Below are positions 43,429 through 51,900 of a stretch of 64,000 nucleotides of DNA, piece by piece. Source of the DNA: Streptomyces filipinensis (GTDB lineage Bacteria; Actinomycetota; Actinomycetes; Streptomycetales; Streptomycetaceae); the NCBI RefSeq assembly GCF_014649495.1, contig NZ_BMTD01000001.1, positions 310,001 to 374,000 of the forward strand, given 5' to 3'. Numbering within the stretch: position 1 is the stretch's first letter; each line of letters opens with the position of its first letter. A program made the translations under genes and the position numbers. A model generated the notes under the pieces. It saw nothing but the letters and a program-made list of their open reading frames with translations. It was not told where the DNA came from and did no database searches.

Positions 43429-43463
43429 AAATGCCGGACCGGGATCGTCCCGGTCCGGCATTT
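43429..43463. terminator. Perfect 16-bp terminator stem
   Basis: AAATGCCGGACCGGGA-TCG-TCCCGGTCCGGCATTT. The A/T ends make it usable from both sides. It lies 13 bp after the stop at 43415. Confidence 0.85.
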
Positions 43464-43500
43464 CGGCTTTATGGCCGCAGGGCCTGCTGGTGACATGGAA

Positions 43501-43540
43501 TTCCCCGGTGTCCCGGCCCTGCGGCCGGAACACCGGGGAA
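43501..43540 (-). terminator. Terminator of the minus-strand secreted gene
   Basis: TTCCCCGGTGT and ACACCGGGGAA form the outer stem, with CGGCC/GGCCG inside. It lies 10 bp beyond the stop at 43551. Confidence 0.8.
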
Positions 43541-43550
43541 TGATTCCGAC

Positions 43551-43853
43551 TTACTTTCCGACGCCGTTGTTGCAGCCCATGCTCGAGCCGAGGGACGACT
43601 CCTGCGCCCCCGCGTTGCCCTCGCCGTTCAGCAGGTTGCCGCCGAGGCCGTTGGCGATGCCGACCTCGCCGAGAACGTCGGCGTTGCCGTCGTGCGACCT
43701 GCAGGTGGTGCTCTGCAGGACGCTGAAGCGGTCGCTGTCGCCGCCCTTGCCGCCTCCCCAGCCGCCTTGGCCGGCGTGAGCGGCGCCGGCGCTCAGGAGT
43801 CCGATGCTCCCGAGGGCGGCGACCAGGACGGCTGCCTTGCGGAGCTTGTGCAT
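43551..43853 (-). CDS. Small secreted protein, family D
   Basis: 100 residues. Signal peptide MHKLRKAAVLVAALGSIGLLSAGAAHA, a glycine-rich start (GQGGWGGGKGG) and a conserved block: CRSHDGNADVLGEVGIANGLGGNLLNGEGNAGAQESSLGSSMGCN with two Cys. Paralogues are at 44074-44373 and 46470-46745. An inverted repeat 29 nt upstream of the start is shared with both. Function unknown; size, export and Gly/Asn-rich core suit a surface coat protein. Confidence 0.82.
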   Translation of the reverse strand: MHKLRKAAVLVAALGSIGLLSAGAAHAGQGGWGGGKGGDSDRFSVLQSTTCRSHDGNADVLGEVGIANGLGGNLLNGEGNAGAQESSLGSSMGCNNGVGK

Positions 43854-43881
43854 GTCATCTCCGGTGGGTGATGAGTGGATG

Positions 43882-43898
43882 CGATCCGTGACAGATCG
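43882..43898. promoter_or_regulatory. Conserved inverted repeat upstream of family D gene
   Basis: CGATCCG-TGA-CAGATCG, one mismatch from the perfect form seen at 44402 and 46427. Its gene-side end is 29 nt from the start at 43853. It may be an operator or a 5'-UTR hairpin. Confidence 0.6.
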
Positions 43899-44004
43899 AC
43901 TTCGTACGGTTATGGAGGCTAATAGGAAATAACCAAGGCCAATCGGCGACGCGCCGAATTCCGAATTGCTGTCACTCTGAATGCCCATACGTCCGCAAAA
44001 AGGG

Positions 44005-44035
44005 ACCGGCCCCGAGCCTGAGGCTCGGGGCCGGT
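44005..44035 (-). terminator. Terminator hairpin
   Basis: ACCGGCCCCGAGCCT and AGGCTCGGGGCCGGT pair perfectly. It lies 38 bp beyond the stop of the 44074-44373 gene. Confidence 0.85.
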
Positions 44036-44073
44036 ATTATTTCCCGCTTTTAGTCGCCTGTGCGACGGTGCGC

Positions 44074-44373
44074 TCAGAAAGCGCTGTTGTTGCAGCCCAT
44101 GGTCGAGCCGATGTGGGTCGACTGGGCACCCGGGTCGCCCTCGCCGTTGAGCCCGTTGCCCAGGAGGCCGTTGAGGATGCCGACCTCCCCGAGGACGTCA
44201 AGGTTCAGGTCGTGCGACTTGCAGTTGGAGCTCTGCAGGACGCTGAACTTGTCGCCGTGGTCGCCGCCCTTGCCGCCTCCCCAGCCGCCTTGGCCGGCGT
44301 GGGCGGTGCCGCTCATGAGCGCGATGCTGCCGACTGCGGCGACCAGGACGGCAGCCTTGCGAAGCTTGTGCAT
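44074..44373 (-). CDS. Small secreted protein, family D
   Basis: 99 residues, close paralogue of the gene at 43551-43853: the same signal peptide (MHKLRKAAVLVAAVGSIALMSGTAHA), GQGGWGGGKGGD and CKSHDLNLDVLGEVGILNGLLGNGLNGEGDPGAQSTHIGSTMGCN. The similarity extends at least 80 bp upstream, including the inverted repeat and the AT-rich promoter-like stretch, so the duplication included the control region. Function unknown. Confidence 0.83.
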   Translation of the reverse strand: MHKLRKAAVLVAAVGSIALMSGTAHAGQGGWGGGKGGDHGDKFSVLQSSNCKSHDLNLDVLGEVGILNGLLGNGLNGEGDPGAQSTHIGSTMGCNNSAF

Positions 44374-44401
44374 GTCATCTCCGGTGGAGTGAAGTGGGTT
44401 G

Positions 44402-44418
44402 CGATCTGTGACAGATCG
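44402..44418. promoter_or_regulatory. Conserved inverted repeat upstream of family D gene
   Basis: CGATCTG-TGA-CAGATCG is a perfect 7-bp inverted repeat, 29 nt from the start at 44373, the same distance as at 43882. Confidence 0.65.
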
Positions 44419-44639
44419 ACTTCTTACAGTTACGGGAGGTTAATAAGAAATATCCCAAAACGGTCAGCGACGCGCCGGTTTGATGATCTCTCGGCAAAAG
44501 CACCCGAAAGCCGCAGTGCATGCGAACGGGCCCTTCGGGAGATCTCCGAAGGGCCCGTGCTGGGCGTCGGTGTCCGGCCGTTTCCGGTGTCAGGGCCGCT
44601 TGTTCCGGTGGGCGGAGCCGGCCCGAGGCCGGAACGGTC

Positions 44640-45113
44640 CTAGTGCGCGGTCGCGTTGGCGAGGGCGTTCGACTGCGTGTTGACCTGGCCGCAGTCGATG
44701 CCGCGGGTCTCGGAGGCGGCGAGCACGGCGACCGGGACGGCCGCGTTCAGCAGGGACTGCGGGCTGCACTCCTGGGACGGGCGGAAGAGGTTGCTCTGCA
44801 GGGCGGAGGAGCCCTCCCCCGGGGTGGCCTGCGGGCTGATCTGCGGGCTGATCGACGGGCTCAGCGTCGGGTTGACCTGCGGGGTGACCTCGGCGCCGTG
44901 CTGCGGGGCCTGCTGCGGGGCCCCGTAGCTCTGCGTGCTGGCCTGGGCGGAGGTGGCCGAGGCGGCCTGGGCGTCCAGCTGCGAAACGGGGGGCGGCGCG
45001 GCGCCGTTGTAGCCGTTGTAGGCGGGTGCCGCGGCGGAGCTGGGGCCGGCGCCGACGGCGGACAGACCCCCGGCTGCTGCGACGACGAGCGCGACTTGCT
45101 GAAGCTTGCGCAT
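44640..45113 (-). CDS. Secreted protein, family A end with Pro/Gln-rich middle
   Basis: 157 residues. Signal peptide MRKLQQVALVVAAAGGLSAVGAGPSSA, then an Ala/Gln/Pro-rich region with PQVNPTLSPSISPQISPQ and a C-terminal block LFRPSQECSPQ...DCGQVN that matches the protein at 41544. It is divergent from the gene at 45621, which has a nearly identical leader and signal peptide. Function unknown. The two Cys may form one disulphide. Confidence 0.8.
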   Translation of the reverse strand: MRKLQQVALVVAAAGGLSAVGAGPSSAAAPAYNGYNGAAPPPVSQLDAQAASATSAQASTQSYGAPQQAPQHGAEVTPQVNPTLSPSISPQISPQATPGEGSSALQSNLFRPSQECSPQSLLNAAVPVAVLAASETRGIDCGQVNTQSNALANATAH

Positions 45114-45620
45114 GGAACCCTCGGCCCTTCATTGACCTGTGCACGGAACGTATCGAAATACTGAATGACTCGGTGCGGCTGCTGCTTTTCCTGCTGCCTG
45201 GGCGGCTGCGATGGACCATCGCTCTGTCCCCGGGGGAACGAAGCAAGTGCGGGCCCGGATACGGGTATCGGGCCCCGGTCACCCATTTGCCCCAGGGGTG
45301 TGCGTGCCTCGGTGCCGCGTCCTCGGCGTCCCTGCGATCCTGACGCGACGCGCCCGCCCGTCAATGGCAAACGGGTGACGGAGTTCCGGGTCCCGTGACC
45401 GGGGCGGGGGAAAAGTCGTTGCCAGCTGGGAGAGGGCAGCGATCATGAATCACGGAGGAGTAAAGGGAGTTCGCTGCCGGCTCCTGCGTAAGCCCGTGCG
45501 CAGCCCGGGAGTTATTCCTGTAACGGTGCGGTGTGACCATATGAACATCGGGCTGAGCGCACGCGAGACCGCTGAATACAACGGATTTCCCTGTTCAGGT
45601 ATTGAAGGGCCGAGGGTTCC
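45114..45620. other. Divergent intergenic region
   Basis: 507 bp between two divergent genes that share leaders. The 20-nt leader AATGAAGGGCCGAGGGTTCC occurs on the minus strand at 45114-45133 and, with one change, on the plus strand at 45601-45620. No credible gene lies between. Confidence 0.6.
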
Positions 45621-46397
45621 ATGCGCAAGATTCACAAGGCCGCGCTCGTCGTAGCAGCGGCCGGCGGCTTGTCCGCCATCGGCGCCGGCGTCAGCCATGC
45701 CGACACTCCCGTCGGGTACGGCGGTGCCGCTCCAGCGCCGGCTCCCGAGTACCCCGCTCCCCAGTACGCGGCTCCGGCGCCCGCTCCCCAGTACGCGCCC
45801 CCGCAGTACGCGGCTCCCCAGTACCCGGCTCCTCAGTACGCTGCGCCCCAGTACCCGGCTCCCCAGTACGCGCCACCGCAGTACGCGGCCCCCCAGCCGA
45901 GCGGTCCGCAGGCCTCGGCGGCGGCCAACTCGCGGGGCGTGGCGCAGGTCGCCGCTCCCCAGGCGTACGCCCAGCCGATGATGCCGCCTCCGCCCCCGCC
46001 GCCCGCGCCGCCGCAGCAGACCGGTTACGCCGCCGCCGCGGCCACGTCGAACGGCTCCGCGCAGGCCTCCAACTCGCCGTACGCCCCGCAGCAGGCCGCC
46101 GCTCCGCAGGTCGCCCCGCAGCAGCCGGCGGCGCAGGTCATGCCCCAGGTCAGCCCGCAGTCCGCGCCGGAGGTCATGCCGCGGGTCGCCCCGCAGGTCG
46201 CCGTGCCCCAGACCTTCGGTGCGACGGAGGCCCCGCCGCGCGTCGCCCCCCAGGTGAACCCCCAGGTCAACCCGCAGGTGAACCCGCTCGTCAACCCGCT
46301 GGTCGCAGGGGCAGGCACGCCGCAGGTGCCCGGCCTCGGCCTCGGGCAGGTCGCGGCGCCCCCCGTCGGCCAGCTGGGTCTTCCCCGCCTCGGCTGA
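45621..46397 (+). CDS. Secreted protein with PQYA repeats
   Basis: 258 residues. Signal peptide MRKIHKAALVVAAAGGLSAIGAGVSHA, then about ten tandem copies of a five-residue unit, mostly (A/P)PQYA or PAPQY (about residues 40-93). Polyproline and Ala/Gln-rich stretches follow, and then a run of PQV/NP units (PQVNPQVNPQVNPLVNPLV). Signal, leader and the PQVN segment are shared with the 44640-45113 protein. The protein is probably extended and surface-exposed; tyrosines in the repeats could be cross-linked, which is speculation given the nearby tyrosinase. Confidence 0.78.
   Translation: MRKIHKAALVVAAAGGLSAIGAGVSHADTPVGYGGAAPAPAPEYPAPQYAAPAPAPQYAPPQYAAPQYPAPQYAAPQYPAPQYAPPQYAAPQPSGPQASAAANSRGVAQVAAPQAYAQPMMPPPPPPPAPPQQTGYAAAAATSNGSAQASNSPYAPQQAAAPQVAPQQPAAQVMPQVSPQSAPEVMPRVAPQVAVPQTFGATEAPPRVAPQVNPQVNPQVNPLVNPLVAGAGTPQVPGLGLGQVAAPPVGQLGLPRLG
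45741..45898 (+). repeat. 15-bp tandem repeats encoding PQYA units
   Basis: Units close to CCCCAGTACGCGGCT encode alternating P-Q-Y-A-A/P residues. About ten degenerate copies lie inside the 45621 gene. Confidence 0.75.
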
Positions 46398-46426
46398 CCG
46401 CTCCGTCGCGCTCCGCCGTCCCCACT

Positions 46427-46443
46427 CGATCTGCTGCAGATCG
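46427..46443 (+). promoter_or_regulatory. Conserved inverted repeat upstream of family D gene
   Basis: CGATCTG-CTG-CAGATCG, perfect arms with a different loop, 27 nt before the ATG at 46470. It is followed by CATCC, as at 43882. The loop change with arms kept supports selection on the pairing. Confidence 0.6.
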
Positions 46444-46469
46444 CATCCGCCAGACCATTCGGAGAAGTA

Positions 46470-46745
46470 ATGCGCACGTTTCACAAGGCCGTCCTCGTGG
46501 GCGCCGTCCTCGGCAGTGTCGGCACCTTCGGCGTCAACCCGGCCTCCGCACACGGCGAGCCGGGCCACGACCTCGACGTCACCCAGGGCATCGAGTGCCG
46601 CTCGCACGACATGAACATCGATGTGCTCGGCAGCGTCGGCGCCGTCAACGGCCTGGCCGGCAACCTGCTGAACGGCGAAGGCAACCCGGGCGCGCAGCAG
46701 AGCCACCTCGGTGCGGACATGGGCTGCAACAGCCGGGCGCTCTGA
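46470..46745 (+). CDS. Small secreted protein, family D
   Basis: 91 residues. Signal peptide MRTFHKAVLVGAVLGSVGTFGVNPASA, then CRSHDMNIDVLGSVGAVNGLAGNLLNGEGNPGAQQSHLGADMGCN, matching the proteins at 43551 and 44074 but lacking the Gly/Trp-rich start. GGAGAAG precedes the ATG. It lies 72 bp after the PQYA-repeat gene and may be co-transcribed with it. Function unknown. Confidence 0.82.
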   Translation: MRTFHKAVLVGAVLGSVGTFGVNPASAHGEPGHDLDVTQGIECRSHDMNIDVLGSVGAVNGLAGNLLNGEGNPGAQQSHLGADMGCNSRAL

Positions 46746-46759
46746 CGGGCGGCGCCGCA

Positions 46760-46840
46760 CGCCGGAGTCGTACGGCTCCGGCGGCGGACGGACGGCGCCG
46801 GATCCTCCCCGCGAACACAGGGGAAGGGTCCGGCGCCTTT
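46760..46840 (+). terminator. Two hairpins downstream of the small secreted cluster
   Basis: CGCCGGAG/CTCCGGCG (46760-46783), then a long stem built on GGCGCCGGA...TCCGGCGCC ending in TTT (46794-46840). The second is the likely terminator. Confidence 0.75.
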
Positions 46841-46979
46841 CTGCGTGCGGCCGGCTCGCTTCCGCGTGCGATGTGCGGCCGGCCCGCTTCCGTGTGCGGT
46901 GTGCGGGCGTGTCGCCCGGCGCGCCGTCGTATCGCCCGGAACGACGAAAACGCCCTCCCGAAGGAGGGCGGAGCGTGGG

Positions 46980-47052
46980 CGCCCCCGGCAGGACTCGAAC
47001 CTGCGGCCAAGCGCTTAGAAGGCGCCTGCTCTATCCACTGAGCTACGGGGGC
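46980..47052 (-). tRNA. tRNA-Arg (anticodon TCT)
   Basis: The minus strand folds as a full cloverleaf. The acceptor stem is GCCCCCG/CGGGGGC, the D arm contains AGCTCAGTGGATAGAGC, the anticodon loop is CTTCTAA with TCT, and the T arm has GGTTCGAGTCC. CCA is not encoded. It reads AGA codons, which are rare in this genome type. Confidence 0.95.
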
Positions 47053-47373
47053 CTGGTGTGGTGGCCGCGTCCCGGGTGCCCCTGAAGGGCTGATCCCTGA
47101 CGCTGCCCGGGGACAAGGATAGGGCTCCCGGTTCCTCGACCCCGTCGCTTCGCCTCCGTGCCTCGATGTGGAGGTTCGGTGAAGCGGTCCTGATAATCGC
47201 AGGCAGGTGCGATTCGTGCATCGCTTTTGGCCTCCGACGCACCGGGTGTTGTGCACTCGTTATGCCTCGACTGTGCCCATGTCCCAATGGTTCCTTCCGT
47301 CCGTTCTGTCCCCTCGGCGCGCAGACATGTCTATATGCTTCAGAATTCCCCTAAAATTGGGCATTCTTCGCAT
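47053..47373. other. Intergenic region, tRNA-Arg / dynA
   Basis: 321 bp. It should hold the divergent promoters of the tRNA and dynA. TAAAAT at 47352-47357 is a possible -10 for dynA, without a good -35. Nothing else is visible. Confidence 0.4.
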
Positions 47374-48984
47374 GTGGTGACCTTGGACGTACGGCCTCAG
47401 CTGCTCGACACACTCTCCGCTCTGCGCGACAGTGTCGCCGCCACACGCTTCCCGCTGCCCCTGGCCGGGGCCGCACGCGCGCGTGCCAACCGCGACGAAC
47501 TCCTCGCGCAGCTCGACGACTATCTCGTACCCCGCCTGCGAGACCCCGAGGCGCCGTTGCTCGCCGTCGTCGGCGGATCGACCGGCGCGGGCAAGTCGAC
47601 TCTCGTCAACTCCCTCGTCGGGCGGCGCGTGAGCGAGGCCGGCGTGTTGCGGCCGACAACCCGCACACCGGTCCTCGTCTGCCACCCGGATGATCATCAC
47701 TGGTTCAGCGGGATGCGCGTGCTCCCCGAGCTCACGCGCGTGTGGGCGCACCAGCAGGATCCCGTCGACGAGCTGCTGCTGCCCGACCGCGAGACCCCCA
47801 CGCGCGTGCTGCGCATCGAGACCACCGAAACCGTTCCGCGCGGGCTCGCCCTCCTCGACGCCCCCGACATCGACTCACTGATCGCCGACAACCGTGTCCT
47901 CGCCGCGGAGCTGATCTGCGCCGCCGACATCTGGATCATGGTCACGACGGCGACCCGCTACGCCGACGCCATCCCCTGGCACCTGCTGCGCACCGCCAAG
48001 GAGTACGACGCCACCCTCGTGACCGTCCTGGACCGGGTACCCCACCAGGTGGTCTCCGAGGTCTCCCGGCAGTACGGCGCCCTGCTCGCCAAGGCCGGGC
48101 TCGGCGACGTACCCCGCTTCACCGTGCCCGAGCTGCCCGAGTCCGCCTGGGGCGCCGGGCTGCTCCCCGCCACCGCCGTCGCGCCCCTGCGGACCTGGCT
48201 GGTCCATCACACGCAGGACGCCGCCGCCCGGCAGCAGGTGATCGCCCGTACGGTCCACGGCCTCCTCAACTCGCTCACCTCGCGGATGCCCGAGCTGGCC
48301 AGCGCCGCCGCCGCCCAGTACGCGGCCTCCCTCCGGCTGACCGGGGCCGTGGAGACCGCCTACGACAGCGAGCACGCGCGCGTGCGCGGCCGGCTGCAGG
48401 CAGGTGCCGTACTGGCCGGGGACGCGCTCAAGCGCTGGCGGGCCTTCCCCCTGGACTGCACGCCCGGGGAGCTCCTCGACGCTCTCGTGGAGAGCCTGGG
48501 CGCGCTGCTGCTGTGCTCCGTCACCGCCGCCGACGAACGGGTCCACGAGGCCTGGCGGCACGAGCCCGCGGCGGGCGCGCCGGGCCTCGCCGGCCGTGAC
48601 CACTCCTCGGAGAGCGCCGAGCACCGCATCGGCCTCGCCGTACGGCGCTGGCGGCGCGAGCTGGAGGAGTACGCCGAGGACGAGGTGCGGGTACTGGAGC
48701 GCACCTCCGCACCCGACCCCGAGGTCGTCGCCGCCGTCGTCGCCACCTCGCTGCTGGGCGGCCGCCGGACGCGCAACGTGGGCGAGGGGCTCGCCGACAA
48801 GCTCGGCGCCCATGGCGCGCTGCGGCTGCGCGACCGGGCGGCACGCCTGCTGGCCGACTGCGTGGACCGGGTCATGCACACCGAACGCGAGCGGCGCCTC
48901 GCCCCGCTGGACGCCCTCGGCGTCAACCCCGGGCCCCAGGCCGATCTCATCGCCGCGCTGTCCGTACTGCAGAAGGAGAGGTGA
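47374..48984 (+). CDS. dynA: Dynamin-like GTPase, DynA type
   Basis: About 536 residues. GTG at 47374 (or 47377) is taken because homology-like sequence ([20 protein letters not shown]) starts there; upstream frame looks random. G1/Walker [10 protein letters not shown] is near residues 68-75, switch-like RPTTRTPVL follows, and LLDAPDIDS is the G3 region. In Streptomyces a tandem pair of dynamin-like proteins, DynA and DynB, stabilises FtsZ rings during sporulation septation. The tandem arrangement with a membrane-anchored second GTPase and an ssbB gene fits that locus. No membrane segment is visible in this member. No clear ribosome site. Confidence 0.78.
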   Translation: MVTLDVRPQLLDTLSALRDSVAATRFPLPLAGAARARANRDELLAQLDDYLVPRLRDPEAPLLAVVGGSTGAGKSTLVNSLVGRRVSEAGVLRPTTRTPVLVCHPDDHHWFSGMRVLPELTRVWAHQQDPVDELLLPDRETPTRVLRIETTETVPRGLALLDAPDIDSLIADNRVLAAELICAADIWIMVTTATRYADAIPWHLLRTAKEYDATLVTVLDRVPHQVVSEVSRQYGALLAKAGLGDVPRFTVPELPESAWGAGLLPATAVAPLRTWLVHHTQDAAARQQVIARTVHGLLNSLTSRMPELASAAAAQYAASLRLTGAVETAYDSEHARVRGRLQAGAVLAGDALKRWRAFPLDCTPGELLDALVESLGALLLCSVTAADERVHEAWRHEPAAGAPGLAGRDHSSESAEHRIGLAVRRWRRELEEYAEDEVRVLERTSAPDPEVVAAVVATSLLGGRRTRNVGEGLADKLGAHGALRLRDRAARLLADCVDRVMHTERERRLAPLDALGVNPGPQADLIAALSVLQKER

Positions 48985-48987
48985 CCG

Positions 48988-51900
48988 GTGACGGCCGCCA
49001 CCGATCAGGACCACATGGAGCACACCGACCGCATGGCCCCCACCGAGCCCAGCGGTTCTGAGAATGCCGAGGTCAGGAGACCAATGGAGCGTGGCGACCT
49101 GCGCGGGGAGCTGCCGACCCCGAGCCCGGGCGTGCCCGGCGAGGCCGGCGCCGCGCCGCAGGACGGCACCCCCGGGGACCGGACCGGGGAGGCGGACAGG
49201 GACTTCGCACCGGCCGTCCCGTCGGCGGACGCGGACGAGTACAAGGCCGCGGCCGGCGACGACATGGGCGAGCCCGCGGCGGAGATCGGGGACGGGGACC
49301 CCGGACGGCGCTGGTACGCACGCGCCACGGGGGAGGAGACGGGCTTTGAGCCACCGTCGCGCGGGGTACCGACGAAACCCGCCGACGAGCGGGACGCGCG
49401 CGTGTCGGGCGGGCCTGTGCGGGGCGGCGCCGGGCCTGCCACGGGGCAGGGTCCGGGCGAGTCGGTGCGGACCGGTGAGGGCGGCGCCGGGCCTGCGTCG
49501 GAGCACGGGCCGGACGGATCTGTGCGGGGCGGGTCCGTGCGGGGCGCCGACGGGCCCTTGCCGGGGCACGGATCGGAGCGCGGACCGGGTGGACCGGGCG
49601 GGTCTGTGCGGGCTGGTGAGGGCGCTGACGGGCGTGTGCCGGGGCATGGATCGGGCGGGTCTGTGCGGGACGCTGAAGGCGTCGACGGGCGGGTGCCGGG
49701 GCACGGGCCGGGCAGACCTGCGCGGGGTGGTGAGGGCCCCGACGCGGGCGCCAAGGACGAGGCCCCGGACCGGAGCAGGCCTGTCTTCGGCATGAGCGCC
49801 GACGCGGGCGCCAAGGATCAGGGTTCGGACCGGGGCCGGCCTGTCTTCGGCAAGGCTGCCGATACGGGCGTCAAGGATCCGGCCTCCGACCGGAGCAGGC
49901 CTGTCTTCGGCAGGAGTGCCGACGCGGGCGTCAAGGAACAGGGCTCGGGCCGGAGCAGGCCCGTCTTCGGCACGAGCGCCGACGCGGGCAGGGCGGATCA
50001 GGCCGCCGGCCAGGACAGGCCCGGGCTTCGCAAGAGTGCCGACGCGGGCGCCGAGGACGAGGCCCCGGACCGGAACAGGTCCGTCCTCGGCAAGGGCGCC
50101 GACGCGGGCGCCAAGGATCAGACCCCGGATCGGCGCAGGCCTGTCTTCGGCAGGAGTGCCGACGCGGGCGCCGAGGACCAAGCCCCGGACCGGGGCAGGC
50201 CCGTCTCCGGCAAGAGCGCCGACGCGGCCGGTGGTCAGCGCCTCCGCCCGCCGCACCGCACCCCCCGGCAGTCCGGCCCCAGCGACGAGGCGGCTCCTCG
50301 GCGCCGGCCCGACACCGGCCCCGCCGCCGACCCCGGTCCCGGCACCCACGCGGACCCTGGCGCCCACCCGGACCTCGGCCCCGGCATCGACCCCGACGCC
50401 GAATCCACGGAGACCTGGGACGACGGCCTGATCGCCCGGCGCGTCACGGACGCCGCAGCCGCCGCGCTCGCCGCCGAACGGGAGAGCGCCACCCGCGCTC
50501 TGGGCGGCAACCCGCCCGTCCCGCTGGCGTACGACGGCCCGCTGCGCTCCCGCCTGGACGCCCTGCGTGAACTCGTCGGCCTCTCCCGCGCCCGGCTGGA
50601 CAAGCGCACCCTCGCCGAGGCCGGCCGGGTCCTGGACGAGGCGGCCGCCCGCCGCAAGCTCTCCGGCCGGCACACCGTCATCGCCATCGCGGGCGCCACG
50701 GGCAGCGGCAAGTCGCAGCTGTTCAACGCCCTCGCCGGCGTGGCCATCTCGGAGACCGGGGTACGGCGTCCGACCACCGCCGCCCCCATCGCCTGCAGCT
50801 GGAGCGACGGCGCGGCCGGCCTGATCGACCGGCTCGGCATCCCGGGCCGGCTGCGCCGCCGCCCCGTGCACAACCCGGAGACCGAGGCCGAGCTGCGCGG
50901 GCTGGTCCTGGTCGACCTTCCCGACCACGACTCCGCCGCCCTGCAGCACCGCGAGCAGGTCGACCGGATCCTGAAGCTGGTCGACGCCGTGATCTGGGTG
51001 GTCGACCCGGAGAAGTACGCAGACGCCGTCCTGCACGAGCGCTACCTGCGGCCCCTGGCCGGCCACGCCGAGGTCATGTTCGTCGTCCTCAACCAGGTCG
51101 ACCGGCTGCCCGGGGAGGCCGCCGACCAGGTGCTGGACGACCTGCGGCGGCTGCTGGACGAGGACGGCGTCGCCCTCGGCGAGCACGGCGAACCGGGCGC
51201 GACCGTGCTCGCGCTGTCCGCGCTCACCGGCGAGGGCGTCGGCGAACTGCGCGAGGCACTCGGCCAGTTCGTGGCCGAGCGCGGCGCGGCCGCCCGCCGG
51301 GTCGCGGCCGACGTGGACGCCGCCGCGGTCGAACTGCGGCCCGTCTACGCCGCCGAACGGCGGGTCGGCCTCAGCGAGGAGGCACGCGAGGAGTTCGCGG
51401 CACGGCTCGCGGACGCGGTGGGCGCCACCGCGGCGGGCGACGCCGCCGAGCGCGCCTGGCTGCGCAACGCCAACCGCGCCTGCGGCACGCCCTGGCTGCG
51501 GCTGTGGCGCTGGTACCAGGGCCGCGGCGACTCCACGACGGGCCGGCACGCGGTGCGCGCGCAGGCCGACGAGGAGGCCACGGCACGCCAGCGCGTCGAG
51601 CAGGCGGTCCGTACGGTGTCCGACCGCGCCTCGGCCGGCCTGCCCGGGCCGTGGGCGCAGGCGGTGCGCGAGGCGGCCGTACGTGGCTCGCAGGGGCTGT
51701 CCGAGGCGCTGGACGAGCTGGCGGCACGCGCCGGACTGCCACCGGGCCGGCCGCCGCGGCCGGGCTGGTGGCCGGCGGCGGTGCTGGTCCAGGCGGCCAT
51801 GACCCTGCTGCAGATCGTGGGCGGCCTGTGGCTGGCGGGCCAGATCGCCGGCGTCATGGCACCCAACCTCGGCATCCCGGTGCTGCTGATGGTGTGCGGG

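Noticed and set aside
45165..45398. Short Cys-rich frame (MTRCGCCFSCCLGGCDG) in the 45.1-45.6 kb gap, considered as a small metallothionein or RiPP precursor
   Set aside because: No ribosome site, and the later part continues as random high-GC translation.
46980..47052. The tRNA-Arg gene as an integration site of a mobile element
   Set aside because: No integrase gene and no repeat of the tRNA 3' end is seen within the window.
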